From contig NZ_BBLT01000007.1 of the NCBI RefSeq assembly GCF_000775915.1, positions 62,001 through 126,000 of the forward strand: a stretch of 64,000 bases of DNA, in the 5' to 3' direction. The stretch comes from Sporocytophaga myxococcoides. Its GTDB lineage: Bacteria > Bacteroidota > Bacteroidia > Cytophagales > Cytophagaceae. The translations under genes were made by a program, and so were the position numbers. Of the stretch, positions 1 through 8,638 are shown one piece after another; position 1 is the stretch's first letter; every line of letters starts with the position of its first letter. Under the pieces are notes generated by a model. The model worked only from the letters and a program-made list of their open reading frames with translations. It had not been told where the DNA came from and ran no database searches.

Positions 1-1121
1 TGCTGATAGGGTGGTTGTGTGATAAGATAGGACCCAGATGGTGCTACGTAATTTTACTTAGTGTTGGGGCGCTTCCGGTAATGATGATAGGATTCGTTAA
101 TAGTTATGAGTCCTTCCTGATCGGGAGATTGTTTATCGGACTGATAGGAGCCTCTTTTGTAATTACCCAGTATCATACTTCTGTGATGTTTGCCCCGAAC
201 ATAGTCGGGACTGCTAATGCTACTGCTGCAGGCTGGGGAAACCTGGGTGGTGGTGTAACCCAAGTGGCAATGCCTGCAATCTTTGCAGGTGTTGTATCGC
301 TGGGTTTTACCGCTTCTGAAGCATGGAGGATAGCAATGATTTTTCCTGGACTTGCATTATTGCTGATGGCTTACGTGTATTACAAATATACACAGGATAC
401 TACTGAAGGAAATGTCCTGGAGTTAAGAAAGAAGAACCCTGAATTCAAAGCTAAAAATCCCGATATCAAAGGAAGTTTCTGGATGGCTTTTAAAGAATAT
501 AGAGTATGGATTCTTGGGCTGGTTTATGGAGCTTGCTTCGGAATAGAATTAACTATGGATGGAATTGCCGCCATTTATTTTACAGAAGAGTTTAACACTC
601 CATTAATGATTGCTGGTATCATAGCTGCGTCATTTGGAATGATGAATCTTTTCGCTAGAGCTCTGGGCGGTATTTATTCAGATAAGATTAGTCAGAAATT
701 TGGTCTGAAAGGAAGGGTTATATTACTAAGTGCTTTTCTTTTCCTGGAAGGAATTGGAATTATATTGTTTTCTGAAATGAACCTCCTTCCATTGGCTATC
801 CTTACTTTGATTTTGTTTGCTTTGTTTGTTAAAATGTCTAATGGAGTCACTTATTCGATCGTGCCCTTTGTGAATAAAAAGGCTTTGGGTAGTGTGGCTG
901 GTATCGTTGGGGCAGGAGGAAATATTGGCGCCGTTTTAGCGAACTCCGTTTTTACTGTTCACTCATATCGTTACGGTTTATTTATTATAGGGACTGTTGT
1001 TTGTGGTATTTCAGTATTGGCTCTTTTCTTAAAATTCCCTAATGAAGTATCTTCAGATCTTCTTGTCAATATAGGAGAAGCAAAAGAAAATGAAAAAGTC
1101 AGAGAATTAACTCGGATTTAG
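1..1121 (+). CDS. NarK/NasA-type nitrate/nitrite MFS transporter, 5' part outside window
   Basis: Multi-pass major facilitator protein of the nitrate/nitrite porter family, expected to move nitrate or nitrite across the inner membrane. The frame is open to base 1 (in-frame codons read L-I-G-W-L before the first TTG at 15), so the true start lies upstream; about 373 codons are visible. The loop motif GWLCDKIGPR is the MFS motif after TM2. Two glycine-rich nitrate signatures are readable: WGNLGGGVTQ (about 235-264) and GAGGNIGAVL (about 910-940), both diagnostic of NarK-type porters. The C-terminus is short and charged. No nitrate or nitrite reductase gene lies in the window, so direction and substrate preference are not decided. 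Confidence 0.85.
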   Translation, partial: LIGWLCDKIGPRWCYVILLSVGALPVMMIGFVNSYESFLIGRLFIGLIGASFVITQYHTSVMFAPNIVGTANATAAGWGNLGGGVTQVAMPAIFAGVVSLGFTASEAWRIAMIFPGLALLLMAYVYYKYTQDTTEGNVLELRKKNPEFKAKNPDIKGSFWMAFKEYRVWILGLVYGACFGIELTMDGIAAIYFTEEFNTPLMIAGIIAASFGMMNLFARALGGIYSDKISQKFGLKGRVILLSAFLFLEGIGIILFSEMNLLPLAILTLILFALFVKMSNGVTYSIVPFVNKKALGSVAGIVGAGGNIGAVLANSVFTVHSYRYGLFIIGTVVCGISVLALFLKFPNEVSSDLLVNIGEAKENEKVRELTRI

Positions 1122-1156
1122 TAGAAGTATTTATAATAAGCTGTTAGGTTAAAGTA

Positions 1157-1203
1157 AGGAATCAGCACATGATAACTATTCATCATGTCTGATTCCTGAA
1201 ATA
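1157..1203. terminator. Bidirectional hairpin between convergent genes
   Basis: Inverted repeat with arms at 1157-1173 and 1182-1197 (AGGAATCAG-ACATGAT against its complement, with one bulged C in the left arm) between the stop of the nitrate porter and the stop of the PepSY-like gene. The stem is long, followed by ATATTTTATT rather than a clean T run. A shared terminator for both convergent genes is the simplest reading. Confidence 0.6.
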
Positions 1204-1208
1204 TTTTA

Positions 1209-1661
1209 TTAACTTTTATTTTTCTTAACAAGAGTTCCTTCCGGATCGAAATATACATCATATTCCTGCTCTCCTTGTTTTACCTCAATTTTATATAAAG
1301 TCTTACCTTGAGGTTTCTCTTTCTTTTCCACGTCTTTAACAGTCCACGATTTATATTCTGATTTGTTAAGACCGTTTCTTACTTTTTCTGGAAGGTCTTT
1401 TTCTGTAAGATCTACTTCAGTTGATATCCAATTACCCGAATTGTCAAGTTTTACTTCATAGTCTTGTCCATCCTTGGTAAATTCTGCCTTGTAGTTGTTG
1501 TCCTTCTTTTCCCACTCGATATCGCCAGACTTAAGATCGGGATATTTTTGTGTCAAAGCTGAAGACACTTTACTTGGTACACTTTTAGAATCTACAACAT
1601 CCTGGGCCTTCATTGTATACCCTGCCACCACTAATCCAATCATTAAAAGCACCTTTTTCAT
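1209..1661 (-). CDS. Secreted PepSY-like (DUF2874-type) protein
   Basis: A 150-residue exported protein. The start is placed at the ATG giving MKKVLLMIGLVVAGYTMKAQ, a typical signal peptide, rather than at a codon 11 residues upstream. After cleavage there are two similar units of about 60 residues, each following the pattern 'PSKVSSALTQKYP...W...YKAEF...G..YEVKLDNSGNW' and 'PEKVRNGLNKSEYKSW...YKIEV..GEQEYDVYFDPEGTLV'. This tandem alpha-beta pattern fits the PepSY-like/beta-lactamase-inhibitor-like family common in Bacteroidota periplasms, whose role is not established. The gene is monocistronic and convergent with the nitrate porter. No catalytic residues are apparent. Confidence 0.65.
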   Translation of the reverse strand: MKKVLLMIGLVVAGYTMKAQDVVDSKSVPSKVSSALTQKYPDLKSGDIEWEKKDNNYKAEFTKDGQDYEVKLDNSGNWISTEVDLTEKDLPEKVRNGLNKSEYKSWTVKDVEKKEKPQGKTLYKIEVKQGEQEYDVYFDPEGTLVKKNKS

Positions 1662-1882
1662 GTTCGTTCTTTTTGTTTTATCTAAGCTTCCCAAAAAGCC
1701 TCGAAAAAATAACCTGTGATTTTAAGGAAGTGTTTGAGGGAGGTTGTAAGATGTTGAAAGTTAAAATAATAGTATCTAAGGTTTTTTATTTAACCATTTC
1801 AGAAATGTCTGGAATCATGCTGACATAGGGTTGTCAGTCCCCTTGATTAATTTTGCATTGATTTCATATAATAAATACATGA

Positions 1883-2512
1883 ATGGAAACATTGGATTTG
1901 ACAAAAGCATATAAAACTTATTTTACGGCAAAAGCTAAGCCTGAATTGATAGACATTGAACCTGCTCAGTTTTTATCTATTACAGGAATAGGAGATCCTT
2001 CACAAAAAGCTTTTTCAGAAAAGATTCAGGCACTGTATTCAACAGCCTATACTCTGAAATTCACTTTCAAAGCTATGCAAAAGGATTTTAAAGTATCAAA
2101 GTTGGAAGGACAATGGTGGTTTGACGAAAATAAGTATAGAGTACTTTCCATGACCGAAACATCCATAAATGTTCCCCGGGATGCATGGGAATATCGATTG
2201 CTGATTAGAATGCCTGATTTTATTACAGAAGACGATGTTCGCACTGCAACCAGTTCTGTAGTTTCAAAAAAAGAAATTTTATTGGCAAAGAATGTAGAAC
2301 TTTTTAGAATGACGGAAGGGAAATGTGTACAAATGCTGCATATAGGACCCTTTTCAAAAGAAGTGGAAACTCTTAAACAAATGGAAATTTTTATGAATGA
2401 AAATAATCTGGGCAAAAATGGATTGCATCATGAGATCTATCTTTCTGATTTCAGAAAAACGAGTGAGGATAAATTAAAGACAATTTTAAGGGAACCTGTG
2501 AAATTTGCATAA
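1883..2512 (+). CDS. GyrI-like small-molecule-binding domain protein
   Basis: A 209-residue cytoplasmic protein without signal peptide or membrane segment. It resembles the stand-alone GyrI-like/SOUL-like binding-domain family: an N-terminal 'DLTKAYKTYFTAKAKPELIDIEPAQFLSITGIGDP' style opening, a central strand-rich segment with WWFDENKYRV and WEYRLLIRMPDFI, and a C-terminal unit containing CVQMLHIGPFSKE and HHEIYLSDFR, typical of the GyrI fold. Members bind small ligands or toxins; the ligand here is unknown. No DNA-binding domain is fused, unlike multidrug regulators of the same fold. A TAATTTTG at 1848-1855 resembles the Bacteroidota -7 element but lacks a well spaced -33 partner. Confidence 0.65.
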   Translation: METLDLTKAYKTYFTAKAKPELIDIEPAQFLSITGIGDPSQKAFSEKIQALYSTAYTLKFTFKAMQKDFKVSKLEGQWWFDENKYRVLSMTETSINVPRDAWEYRLLIRMPDFITEDDVRTATSSVVSKKEILLAKNVELFRMTEGKCVQMLHIGPFSKEVETLKQMEIFMNENNLGKNGLHHEIYLSDFRKTSEDKLKTILREPVKFA

Positions 2513-2577
2513 AATGGAGACACCCTTTTTCAAAGGTCCAGGTTATAAAAAGTCATTATAGAATTTAGAATTTGTAT

Positions 2578-2618
2578 AGAGCTGAATATAGTCGTAGTAT
2601 TTTTATTCAGCTCTTTAT
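2578..2618. terminator. Hairpin terminator between convergent genes
   Basis: Perfect 11-bp stem AGAGCTGAATA (2578-2588) with TATTCAGCTCT (2604-2614) and a T-rich loop and tail. It lies between the stops of the GyrI-like gene and the cytosine deaminase gene, so it could serve both. Confidence 0.65.
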
Positions 2619-2654
2619 GAGATTGATTTTATTTATATATTATACACCTCCTTT

Positions 2655-3089
2655 TCAAAGCTCCATGATATCTTCATTCCAAAGCTCAGGTTTTTCTTTA
2701 ATAAAATCTTCCATCATCTTTTTACATTCTGCAAGATCAAGATCTACCACTTCTACACCATGTTCTTCCATAAATGCTCTTGCACCACTGAATGTTCTGG
2801 ATTCTCCAACAATTACTTTAGGTATTTTAAATTGGACAATAGTGCCAGCGCACATATAACAAGGCATAAGTGTAGAATAAATTACTGTGTTTCTGTAACT
2901 GCCTATTCTTCCGGCATTGTTAAGGCAGTCCATTTCTCCATGCAAGATAGGATTGTTTTCTTGGACACGTTTGTTATGACCGTGTGACACAACCTTTCCG
3001 TCTTTTACCAATACAGAACCAATGGGGATTCCACCTTCCTTCAGTCCTTTTCTGGCTTCGCTTATAGCCAGTTTCATAAATTCATCCAT
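2655..3089 (-). CDS. Cytosine deaminase, fungal FCY1-like (nucleoside deaminase superfamily)
   Basis: A 144-residue zinc-dependent deaminase expected to convert cytosine to uracil in pyrimidine salvage. The zinc and catalytic residues are visible: H50 and E52 in HGE, C77 and C80 in PCYMC. Beyond this shared core it matches what I recall of yeast cytosine deaminase in several specific places: EGGIPIG near residue 20, GHNKRVQ, LHGEMDCLNNAGR, the conserved VGE after the second zinc motif, and the ending 'EKPELWNEDI'. That ending, and the small single-domain size, distinguish it from the large bacterial CodA amidohydrolase and from tRNA adenosine deaminase. Guanine deaminase or another purine-type activity remains possible. 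Start is ATG; the gene diverges from the GlcG-like gene. Confidence 0.75.
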   Translation of the reverse strand: MDEFMKLAISEARKGLKEGGIPIGSVLVKDGKVVSHGHNKRVQENNPILHGEMDCLNNAGRIGSYRNTVIYSTLMPCYMCAGTIVQFKIPKVIVGESRTFSGARAFMEEHGVEVVDLDLAECKKMMEDFIKEKPELWNEDIMEL

Positions 3090-3257
3090 AGTATCTTGAT
3101 AATGATTATTAATTGAATAAAAATATTTTATAAGTTAAACAAAGCGGATAATGTTCACTAATATTTAGCTGATTTCTTAAATAAAATATTCAATTTATTA
3201 ATACTTTTAAAGTATTTTATAAAAAGGTTATATTGCTTGAAAACTTAAAATTAATAA

Positions 3258-3665
3258 ATGGAACTCAATCATAAACAAGCCAAAGAAATTTTAAACGCTA
3301 TTATTTTTGAACTTGAGAAAAGAGGGAAATATGCAGTAGTTGCGATTGCAGATGCTCACGGCGAACTGCTGGCTTTTGAAAAAATGGATAATACCAAACT
3401 CCCGTCCATCGCAAATGCTATTAATAAAGCCTATACAGCTGCACGCACACAGAAAAATACATCGGAGATAGGTAAGGCTCTTAAAGATCCCGTTAAAGGA
3501 TATGACATAGCTTTTTATGGAGATCCTAAAATCTGCGGCTGGGGTGGAGGGGTGCCTGTTATTGCAAATGGTAAAGTCATTGGCGCTGCTGCAGTAAGTG
3601 GCCTTTCACAGGAAGAAGATGAAGATATCGCAATGATAGGGGTAGGGCATTTGACAGTGAAATAA
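3258..3665 (+). CDS. GlcG/HbpS family (DUF336) protein
   Basis: A 135-residue protein of the GlcG/HbpS family. The conserved signatures are present: 'VVAIADAHGELLAFEKMDN' near the N-terminus, 'AINKAYTAARTQKNTS' in the middle, and the glycine-rich 'GGGVPVIANGKVIGAAAVSGL' followed by 'EEDEDIA..G' near the end. Some family members bind haem or a corrinoid, and some are encoded beside glycolate oxidase, but neither setting applies here, so the ligand is undetermined. There is no signal peptide, so it is likely cytoplasmic. The gene stands alone and is followed by about 390 bp without a recognisable gene. Confidence 0.75.
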   Translation: MELNHKQAKEILNAIIFELEKRGKYAVVAIADAHGELLAFEKMDNTKLPSIANAINKAYTAARTQKNTSEIGKALKDPVKGYDIAFYGDPKICGWGGGVPVIANGKVIGAAAVSGLSQEEDEDIAMIGVGHLTVK

Positions 3666-4053
3666 CATATAAATATTGCGGATAGAGAGTTTATAGTTTA
3701 GGGTAGTTATATTATGATGACTATATTTATTTATCCGTTATTTTACTTCAATTAATAGCATATATTCTTTTGGATAAATGGCAAATTAGGGGAGTTAAGG
3801 GAATATTATTAAGTAGTATTGTTTTAAGCAATCCACTGGTATTCCCATGTTTCTTTTTTGTATAGATTGATTCCTTTTGCGCATTGCTAATTCAGGAATT
3901 GCAATGTCGTTTTTTATTTTTGGAAAGTTATTGCTGTCCATCTAATTTATCAAATGTTTAACAAAAGTCTCTTTCAGGAGAAAAGCAATAAAAGAGTGAT
4001 CTTAAGTACCTTTGAATTTGAGAATGATTTATATGAGATAAAGAAAATAACCT
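3666..4053. other. Gene-free spacer, 388 bp
   Basis: AT-rich spacer between the GlcG-like gene and the 3' end of the histidine kinase gene. No open frame of useful length, no hairpin followed by a T run, and no RNA gene recognised. A TACCTTTG at 4007-4014 matches the -7 consensus but has no -33 partner and points into the kinase antisense strand. Confidence 0.5.
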
Positions 4054-5730
4054 TTATTCTATTTCATTTATATTGAATTCAAGAACAAATGTTGTTCCAT
4101 GTCCCCACTCACTTTCACAAGTAATACTTCCTTTGAGTTGTTCTACCAATAGTTTTACTATAGATAATCCTAGTCCGCTGGAGCTCTCGCCAGCTGTAGG
4201 TTTTGCAGATAGCTTTTTAAATTTTTCAAACAAATGTTGTTTGTCCAGTTCTGTCATTCCCTGGCCTTCATCTTTTATAGATATAATAATTTTATCAGGT
4301 TTGCTGGTTACATTAACATAAATATTTTTGTCATTGTAAGAAAACTTAACTGCATTTGAAATTAGGTTGTCCAAGATACGCCTTAAAAACTCGGGATCTG
4401 TGCTGAGTTCAGAATGTTTTGATTCATAGTTCAAATGAATCTTTATATTTTTCTTCTCTGCAACAGTCTGGCAAATTTTTAATTCTATTTCAAGGAATTT
4501 TTGAAGGTCAATAATCTCTTCTTGTTTGTTTATTTTCTGCTGTTCAATGGCGCTAATGTCCAAAATCTCTTTTACCAGGTTAAGTCCCTTTTTTGATACT
4601 GCTTTTATATTATCTATAAATACCTTTTGGTCGCCTTCAAGTGGAGCAATCATTTCAATTACCTGAGCCATTCCCTGAATTTGTTGAAATGGAGATTTTA
4701 AATCATGTGATACAATATTGATAAGTCCGTTTTTTTCCTGGTTTATTTCTTCCAGTCTGTTGTTCTTGAATTGGATCTCTTCATTTTGAGATAAAATCAA
4801 AGCATTTTGCTCTAAAAGGTGATCATTGGCTGCTTTAAATTCCTCATTGTTTTCAGCAAGTCTTTGGTTAGTGAAATAGATTTCACTGATATCCTCAAAC
4901 ATCCATAATCTTCCTTTCTTTCGTTCTGTAATGATAGGTTTGCTTGAAACTTTATAAACACTGTTCTTAAACTTCCAAAGCCAGTTATTGATTTCTTTTT
5001 CCGGATCTTTAAATAGTTCGGTGGCAATAGAAGTTATTTCACTTTCGTTAATGGCATTTTCTCTGAACATTCGCATATATTCAGAAATTACAATAGGTGA
5101 TAAGATTTCATTTTCAGAATAAATTCCTAAAATCTCTTTTCCCTTTGAATTTATCCAGGCATTGTTATCTGTTTCATCCACAAATATCAAAGCCTGAGAA
5201 ACCGAATGAAAAACTGCATTAAACTTAATTCTCAATTCTTCAAGAGAAAATATCATATAATTAAGCTTCAATACTTCTTTTAGCCTTGTTATACATACAT
5301 TAAAGAAGTAATCCATCCCTTCTGAAAGCTGAAAATAAGAATTCCAGGCAAGTACGATTGATGCTTTAATATGAATTTCGTCTAAAGGTATATGAATAAC
5401 TGCTGTATTATCTTTAAGAAAATGAGACTTTCCTACTTTCACTTTTTCATGGTAAGAGTATTGATTTTTAATGTCAGGATCATTCAGAAAAGATGTCTCA
5501 GTGAATGTTCCTTCCAGATGAGGTTGATTGGAATAAGTAATTCTTTCAGAAATTTCATCTTCCTTTATTATAAAGAATATGTCATCACATTTTGTAAGGT
5601 CTTTCATTCTGAGCAATAAATTGCGTCTGAATGCATGTACATTCTGAAAGTCATAAACTGTTTTAATCTGGATGAGAAAATCAAGAGCTTGTTCTTTCCA
5701 GTATAGTAGATCTTCCAACGATATAATCAA
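4054..5730 (-). CDS. PAS-domain sensor histidine kinase, partner of an RsbQ-like hydrolase
   Basis: A 558-residue kinase with no predicted membrane segment. Order of parts: an N-terminal 160-residue GAF-like sensory region; a PAS-like domain at about 165-285 (LIFVDETDNNAWINSKGKEILG); a coiled coil rich in E, N and Q at 285-335; HisKA with the phospho-acceptor H342 in SHDLKSPF; and HATPase_c with N-box DNLISNAVKFS (454-464), DEGQGM (487-492) and GLGLSIVKLL (519-528). The start is TTG, seven bases after the stop of the RsbQ-like gene; no earlier ATG exists in frame and the N-terminal residues look structured. The tight spacing indicates co-transcription and probable coupling of the hydrolase to this sensor. 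No response regulator is adjacent. Confidence 0.85.
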   Translation of the reverse strand: MIISLEDLLYWKEQALDFLIQIKTVYDFQNVHAFRRNLLLRMKDLTKCDDIFFIIKEDEISERITYSNQPHLEGTFTETSFLNDPDIKNQYSYHEKVKVGKSHFLKDNTAVIHIPLDEIHIKASIVLAWNSYFQLSEGMDYFFNVCITRLKEVLKLNYMIFSLEELRIKFNAVFHSVSQALIFVDETDNNAWINSKGKEILGIYSENEILSPIVISEYMRMFRENAINESEITSIATELFKDPEKEINNWLWKFKNSVYKVSSKPIITERKKGRLWMFEDISEIYFTNQRLAENNEEFKAANDHLLEQNALILSQNEEIQFKNNRLEEINQEKNGLINIVSHDLKSPFQQIQGMAQVIEMIAPLEGDQKVFIDNIKAVSKKGLNLVKEILDISAIEQQKINKQEEIIDLQKFLEIELKICQTVAEKKNIKIHLNYESKHSELSTDPEFLRRILDNLISNAVKFSYNDKNIYVNVTSKPDKIIISIKDEGQGMTELDKQHLFEKFKKLSAKPTAGESSSGLGLSIVKLLVEQLKGSITCESEWGHGTTFVLEFNINEIE

Positions 5731-5737
5731 TTTTACT

Positions 5738-6532
5738 TTATAAAAATGTCTTTATAGCTTGAATGACCTCCTCAGGAGCACTGATATGAGGAAAGTGCCC
5801 ATCTGCATTGATCACAAATAGAACGCTATCTTTGATGTTTTTATTTAAATACTTGCCAACCTCAACGGGTACTGCAATATCTTTTATCGACTGAATAATG
5901 AGCGACTTTTTATTGAATTTAATCAAATCTTTCCGGTGGTCCGATTCAAAAATTGCTTTACATACTGTATATGCTACATCAGGTCTTAAAGACGCTAATG
6001 AATTGGCAAATTCAATTGCAAGCTCAGGTTTTTCAGGATTGCCCATAAAGGTAGGAGCAAATCCACTTACCCATGCATGATAATTTGTCTGCATTTTATT
6101 GTATAAATCTTTCAGATCTGATTGCTCAAATCCTCCAATATATTCAGTGTCATTAAGGTATCTTGGGGAAGCATTAATAAAGACATGTTTGCTGAAAAGT
6201 TCAGGAGCTTTTATGGAGGCAAGCATACCTGTAATTCCGCTGACTGAATGTCCGATAAAAGTCGCATCTTTTATCTGAAGATTTTCAGCGAGGTCTATAA
6301 TGTCATCAGCGTAACTTTGGAGTTGCGAATATTTATTATTGCTATAAGCAATCGGAGGAGATTTCCCAGCACCAACATTGTCAAACGTTATTATTTTATA
6401 TTGTTCTGAAAATGCCTTTGTTACTAATCTCCAATATGTCTGGTCAGTACCAAATCCATGACCGAATACAAGTGTTTCTTCTGAATTCTGATTTCCAGCC
6501 ACAGTGACAATATTTTTTTCTATAGGATTCAT
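5738..6532 (-). CDS. RsbQ-like alpha/beta hydrolase signalling protein
   Basis: A 264-residue alpha/beta hydrolase. Motifs: oxyanion-hole region FGHGFGTDQ, FDNVGAGKS, nucleophile S96 in GHSVSG, acid D218 in IKDIAVP and base H246 in DGHFPH. The spacing and the segments 'MLASIKAPELFS', 'YLND..Y.GGFE' and 'FESDHRKDL' closely follow Bacillus RsbQ, an energy-stress protein thought to deliver a hydrolysed small molecule to the PAS domain of RsbP; plant KAI2 and D14 share this fold. I chose the ATG at 6532 over a TTG two codons upstream because it puts the serine at 96, as in RsbQ. It is the first gene of a pair with the PAS histidine kinase, which may replace RsbP as output. Confidence 0.85.
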   Translation of the reverse strand: MNPIEKNIVTVAGNQNSEETLVFGHGFGTDQTYWRLVTKAFSEQYKIITFDNVGAGKSPPIAYSNNKYSQLQSYADDIIDLAENLQIKDATFIGHSVSGITGMLASIKAPELFSKHVFINASPRYLNDTEYIGGFEQSDLKDLYNKMQTNYHAWVSGFAPTFMGNPEKPELAIEFANSLASLRPDVAYTVCKAIFESDHRKDLIKFNKKSLIIQSIKDIAVPVEVGKYLNKNIKDSVLFVINADGHFPHISAPEEVIQAIKTFL

Positions 6533-6739
6533 GTTCAATGACTAATACTTCCCTCATAGCGATTTAACAATCTTACTTCGTTCTAGTTCCGCTCAAAAAT
6601 GATTTTGAAATTTAATGATAGAGGAAAGAGAATGGTTGAGGAAATTTTTTCTACCTTTTGTAGCATTTTTACGATTGTAATTTTGAAAGGTTAAAGTAGA
6701 TTACGAGAGGTATATAGTAGTATAATTCGCATCAATTTG

Positions 6740-6772
6740 TTGGAATAGATTTAAAATAATACTTTAACTTTG
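6740..6772 (+). promoter_or_regulatory. Possible Bacteroidota-type promoter for the YffB-like gene
   Basis: TAACTTTG at 6765-6772 matches the Bacteroidota -7 consensus TAnnTTTG, with TTG at 6740-6742, 22 bases upstream, as a candidate -33 element. The implied transcription start is about 12-14 bases before the ATG at 6792. The match is short and could be chance in AT-rich DNA. Confidence 0.35.
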
Positions 6773-6791
6773 ATTTTAGTTTTTTTAAAAA

Positions 6792-7139
6792 ATGATTGTA
6801 TACGGTATTAAAAGCTGCGACACGGTAAAGAAAAGTACGGAATGGCTTAAAGGACACAAACTTCAGTTTGAATTTCATGATTATAAGTCCAAAGGAATAA
6901 GTAAAGAAAAGCTCAGGGAATGGACAAGTCAGGTTTCTTGGGAGGTTTTGGTAAATAAAAAAGGAACAACTTGGAGGAATCTTGATGAGTCGGTTAAAAA
7001 TAAGATCGTAGACGTAGAAAGTGCAGTGGAATTAATGAAAGAACATACAAGTCTTATTAAAAGGCCTGTAATAGAAGATAATGGACAGATAATTGTCGTC
7101 GGGTTTAATGAAAAGGAATATGCTGAGAAACTCAGTTAA
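6792..7139 (+). CDS. YffB/Spx-type ArsC-family thioredoxin-fold protein
   Basis: A 115-residue member of the arsenate-reductase-like (ArsC/Spx/YffB) family. It opens with MIVYGIKSCDTVKKSTEWL, giving the single active-site-like cysteine C9 followed by DTVKK, then 'FHDYKSKGI', 'LVNKKGTTWRNLDE' and 'IKRPVIEDNGQIIVVGF'. The GTTWR and IKRP segments agree best with the YffB branch rather than with true arsenate reductases, which need further cysteines or a glutaredoxin partner. The likely role is glutathione- or thiol-linked but uncharacterised. It is monocistronic and convergent with the lipase gene, 19 bp away. Confidence 0.8.
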   Translation: MIVYGIKSCDTVKKSTEWLKGHKLQFEFHDYKSKGISKEKLREWTSQVSWEVLVNKKGTTWRNLDESVKNKIVDVESAVELMKEHTSLIKRPVIEDNGQIIVVGFNEKEYAEKLS

Positions 7140-7158
7140 GAGCTGCTCAGCAGTTTGT

Positions 7159-8343
7159 TTATAGATTTTCTTTCAGATATTTTCTGTCGAGTAACTCATA
7201 CTCCTCAGGCAGGAACTTCAGAAGGAAAGATGTGTAATAATTATATGTCTTATGCTGATATACCATAGGTTCTTTTTTGTAAAGTTCTTTATTTACAAAA
7301 TGCCCATTGGAAGCCCTTGGGTAAATAGCCATCAGGGAATCGTTTTGAAGGATGGTTGAATCTTTAAGAATCTTCGGATATACTGCTTTGAAAATTTCAA
7401 TTCTATTGCCAAGTTTATAATAATTTATGTCTTCAACAAACGGAGGCATGGTTACAGTGCCAACTTCATTTGATATCTGTTTTGCTACAGATGTACTAAG
7501 TCTTCTGACAGTATTTGCCAGGTTTTTATCAAATAATAAAAAAGCACCATCTTTAAATTTTTCAGCTAAACTCGCATCGTCAAACAGTAAGGACATTACA
7601 CCTTGCGAAAACGAACTACTTTCTTTGTAACTCATTGGGAGTAATGGTACTAAGTCGGCGGGATTAACAAAGTTGAAACTTATGTTTGTTTTACAGAATC
7701 TCTCATTGTATTCATCTGTGAATGCCTTATTTCCTATCATTGGTGCAGCAAAGGCATAACACTTAAAGGAGTTCTTAGATGACAGTTTATTTTCAGGAAG
7801 GTTATTTATATAAGCGAGAAGCATATTAGCTAGTGCTCCTCCCTGACTATGGCCAGTAATCAGGAAATTGAAAATGCCTTCTTCATTTAAGTTTTTAATG
7901 TTTACCAATAAATCCTTCTCAAGAAATGCCATAGCAAGGGCATATCCTGCATGCACAGCGGCGTGATTATCTTTAGCAAAAGTATATTTAAATTTATCCT
8001 CCTGTATTTTTATTGTCCCTTTTGCTGGAATCATTGCTGAATAAATATTCTCCATCCAGCTTATTTTTTTTGCAGTTGATCCTCGAAGATTAATGACGGC
8101 AACATCTTTTTTTCTATAGATTTGAAATAAGTTATCCATTCCTAATACATCTGAGGTATAAGTTTTTATATATCCTTCAGGAATTATAGTTGTGTCCGTG
8201 CCAAATAATTCAGTAAAACTAAAACTATTACATAAAGCAATCATATCACGGGCTTCAGCTTTATTGAATTCCTTATCGGGCTGGGCTAATAGCAACGAGC
8301 TTAGAAAAAACAGTATAAGACCTGGTAATGCTGATTTATTCAT
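7159..8343 (-). CDS. Secreted class 3 lipase-like protein
   Basis: A 394-residue protein with a signal peptide (MNKSALPGLILFFLSSLLLAQ). It carries the class 3 (fungal-type) lipase fold: 'VAVINLRGS' strand, 'VHAGYALA', nucleophile S166 in GHSQGGALA, 'CYAFAAPMIGN' and catalytic acid D230 in FVNPADLVPLLP. The base is probably one of the histidines in the last 50 residues. The C-terminal 130 residues are longer than the minimal family domain and have no recognised sorting domain. It is expected to hydrolyse acyl esters in the periplasm or outside the cell; substrate unknown. It stands alone, convergent with the YffB-like gene. Confidence 0.75.
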   Translation of the reverse strand: MNKSALPGLILFFLSSLLLAQPDKEFNKAEARDMIALCNSFSFTELFGTDTTIIPEGYIKTYTSDVLGMDNLFQIYRKKDVAVINLRGSTAKKISWMENIYSAMIPAKGTIKIQEDKFKYTFAKDNHAAVHAGYALAMAFLEKDLLVNIKNLNEEGIFNFLITGHSQGGALANMLLAYINNLPENKLSSKNSFKCYAFAAPMIGNKAFTDEYNERFCKTNISFNFVNPADLVPLLPMSYKESSSFSQGVMSLLFDDASLAEKFKDGAFLLFDKNLANTVRRLSTSVAKQISNEVGTVTMPPFVEDINYYKLGNRIEIFKAVYPKILKDSTILQNDSLMAIYPRASNGHFVNKELYKKEPMVYQHKTYNYYTSFLLKFLPEEYELLDRKYLKENL

Positions 8344-8638
8344 AAATCTGAAGTATGTATATAAGTCTTCTAAATTAGTTTTTTTTGAAAAAAAAATATA
8401 GTTAATTTTAATGATATTTTTTGTAATGAAATCAAGAAATAAATTTTATTCTAATGGGATTCTAATTGTATTTTCATACATTTTTAATTATTGTAAATGA
8501 TATTGCAAGAAGTGTTTTTGTTAAATTTTAACAGATAAAGCCAGACTTAACGTTATATAAAAAAATAGAAGTCAATTTGTTCTTCTATAATAAGTTACTT
8601 GAAAACTAAAAGGGTATTAATTAATAAAAAGTAGAATA
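8344..8638. other. AT-rich divergent spacer, 295 bp
   Basis: Very AT-rich region between the lipase gene (minus strand) and the methyltransferase gene (plus strand). It should hold the promoters of both genes, but no convincing -33/-7 pair, hairpin or short conserved frame was seen. Confidence 0.4.

Noticed and set aside
7121-7152. Inverted repeat TGCTGAG...CTCAGCA between the YffB-like and lipase genes
   Set aside because: Only 7 bp with competing small hairpins and no T run; too weak to list as a terminator, although it would fit the pattern seen at other convergent pairs.
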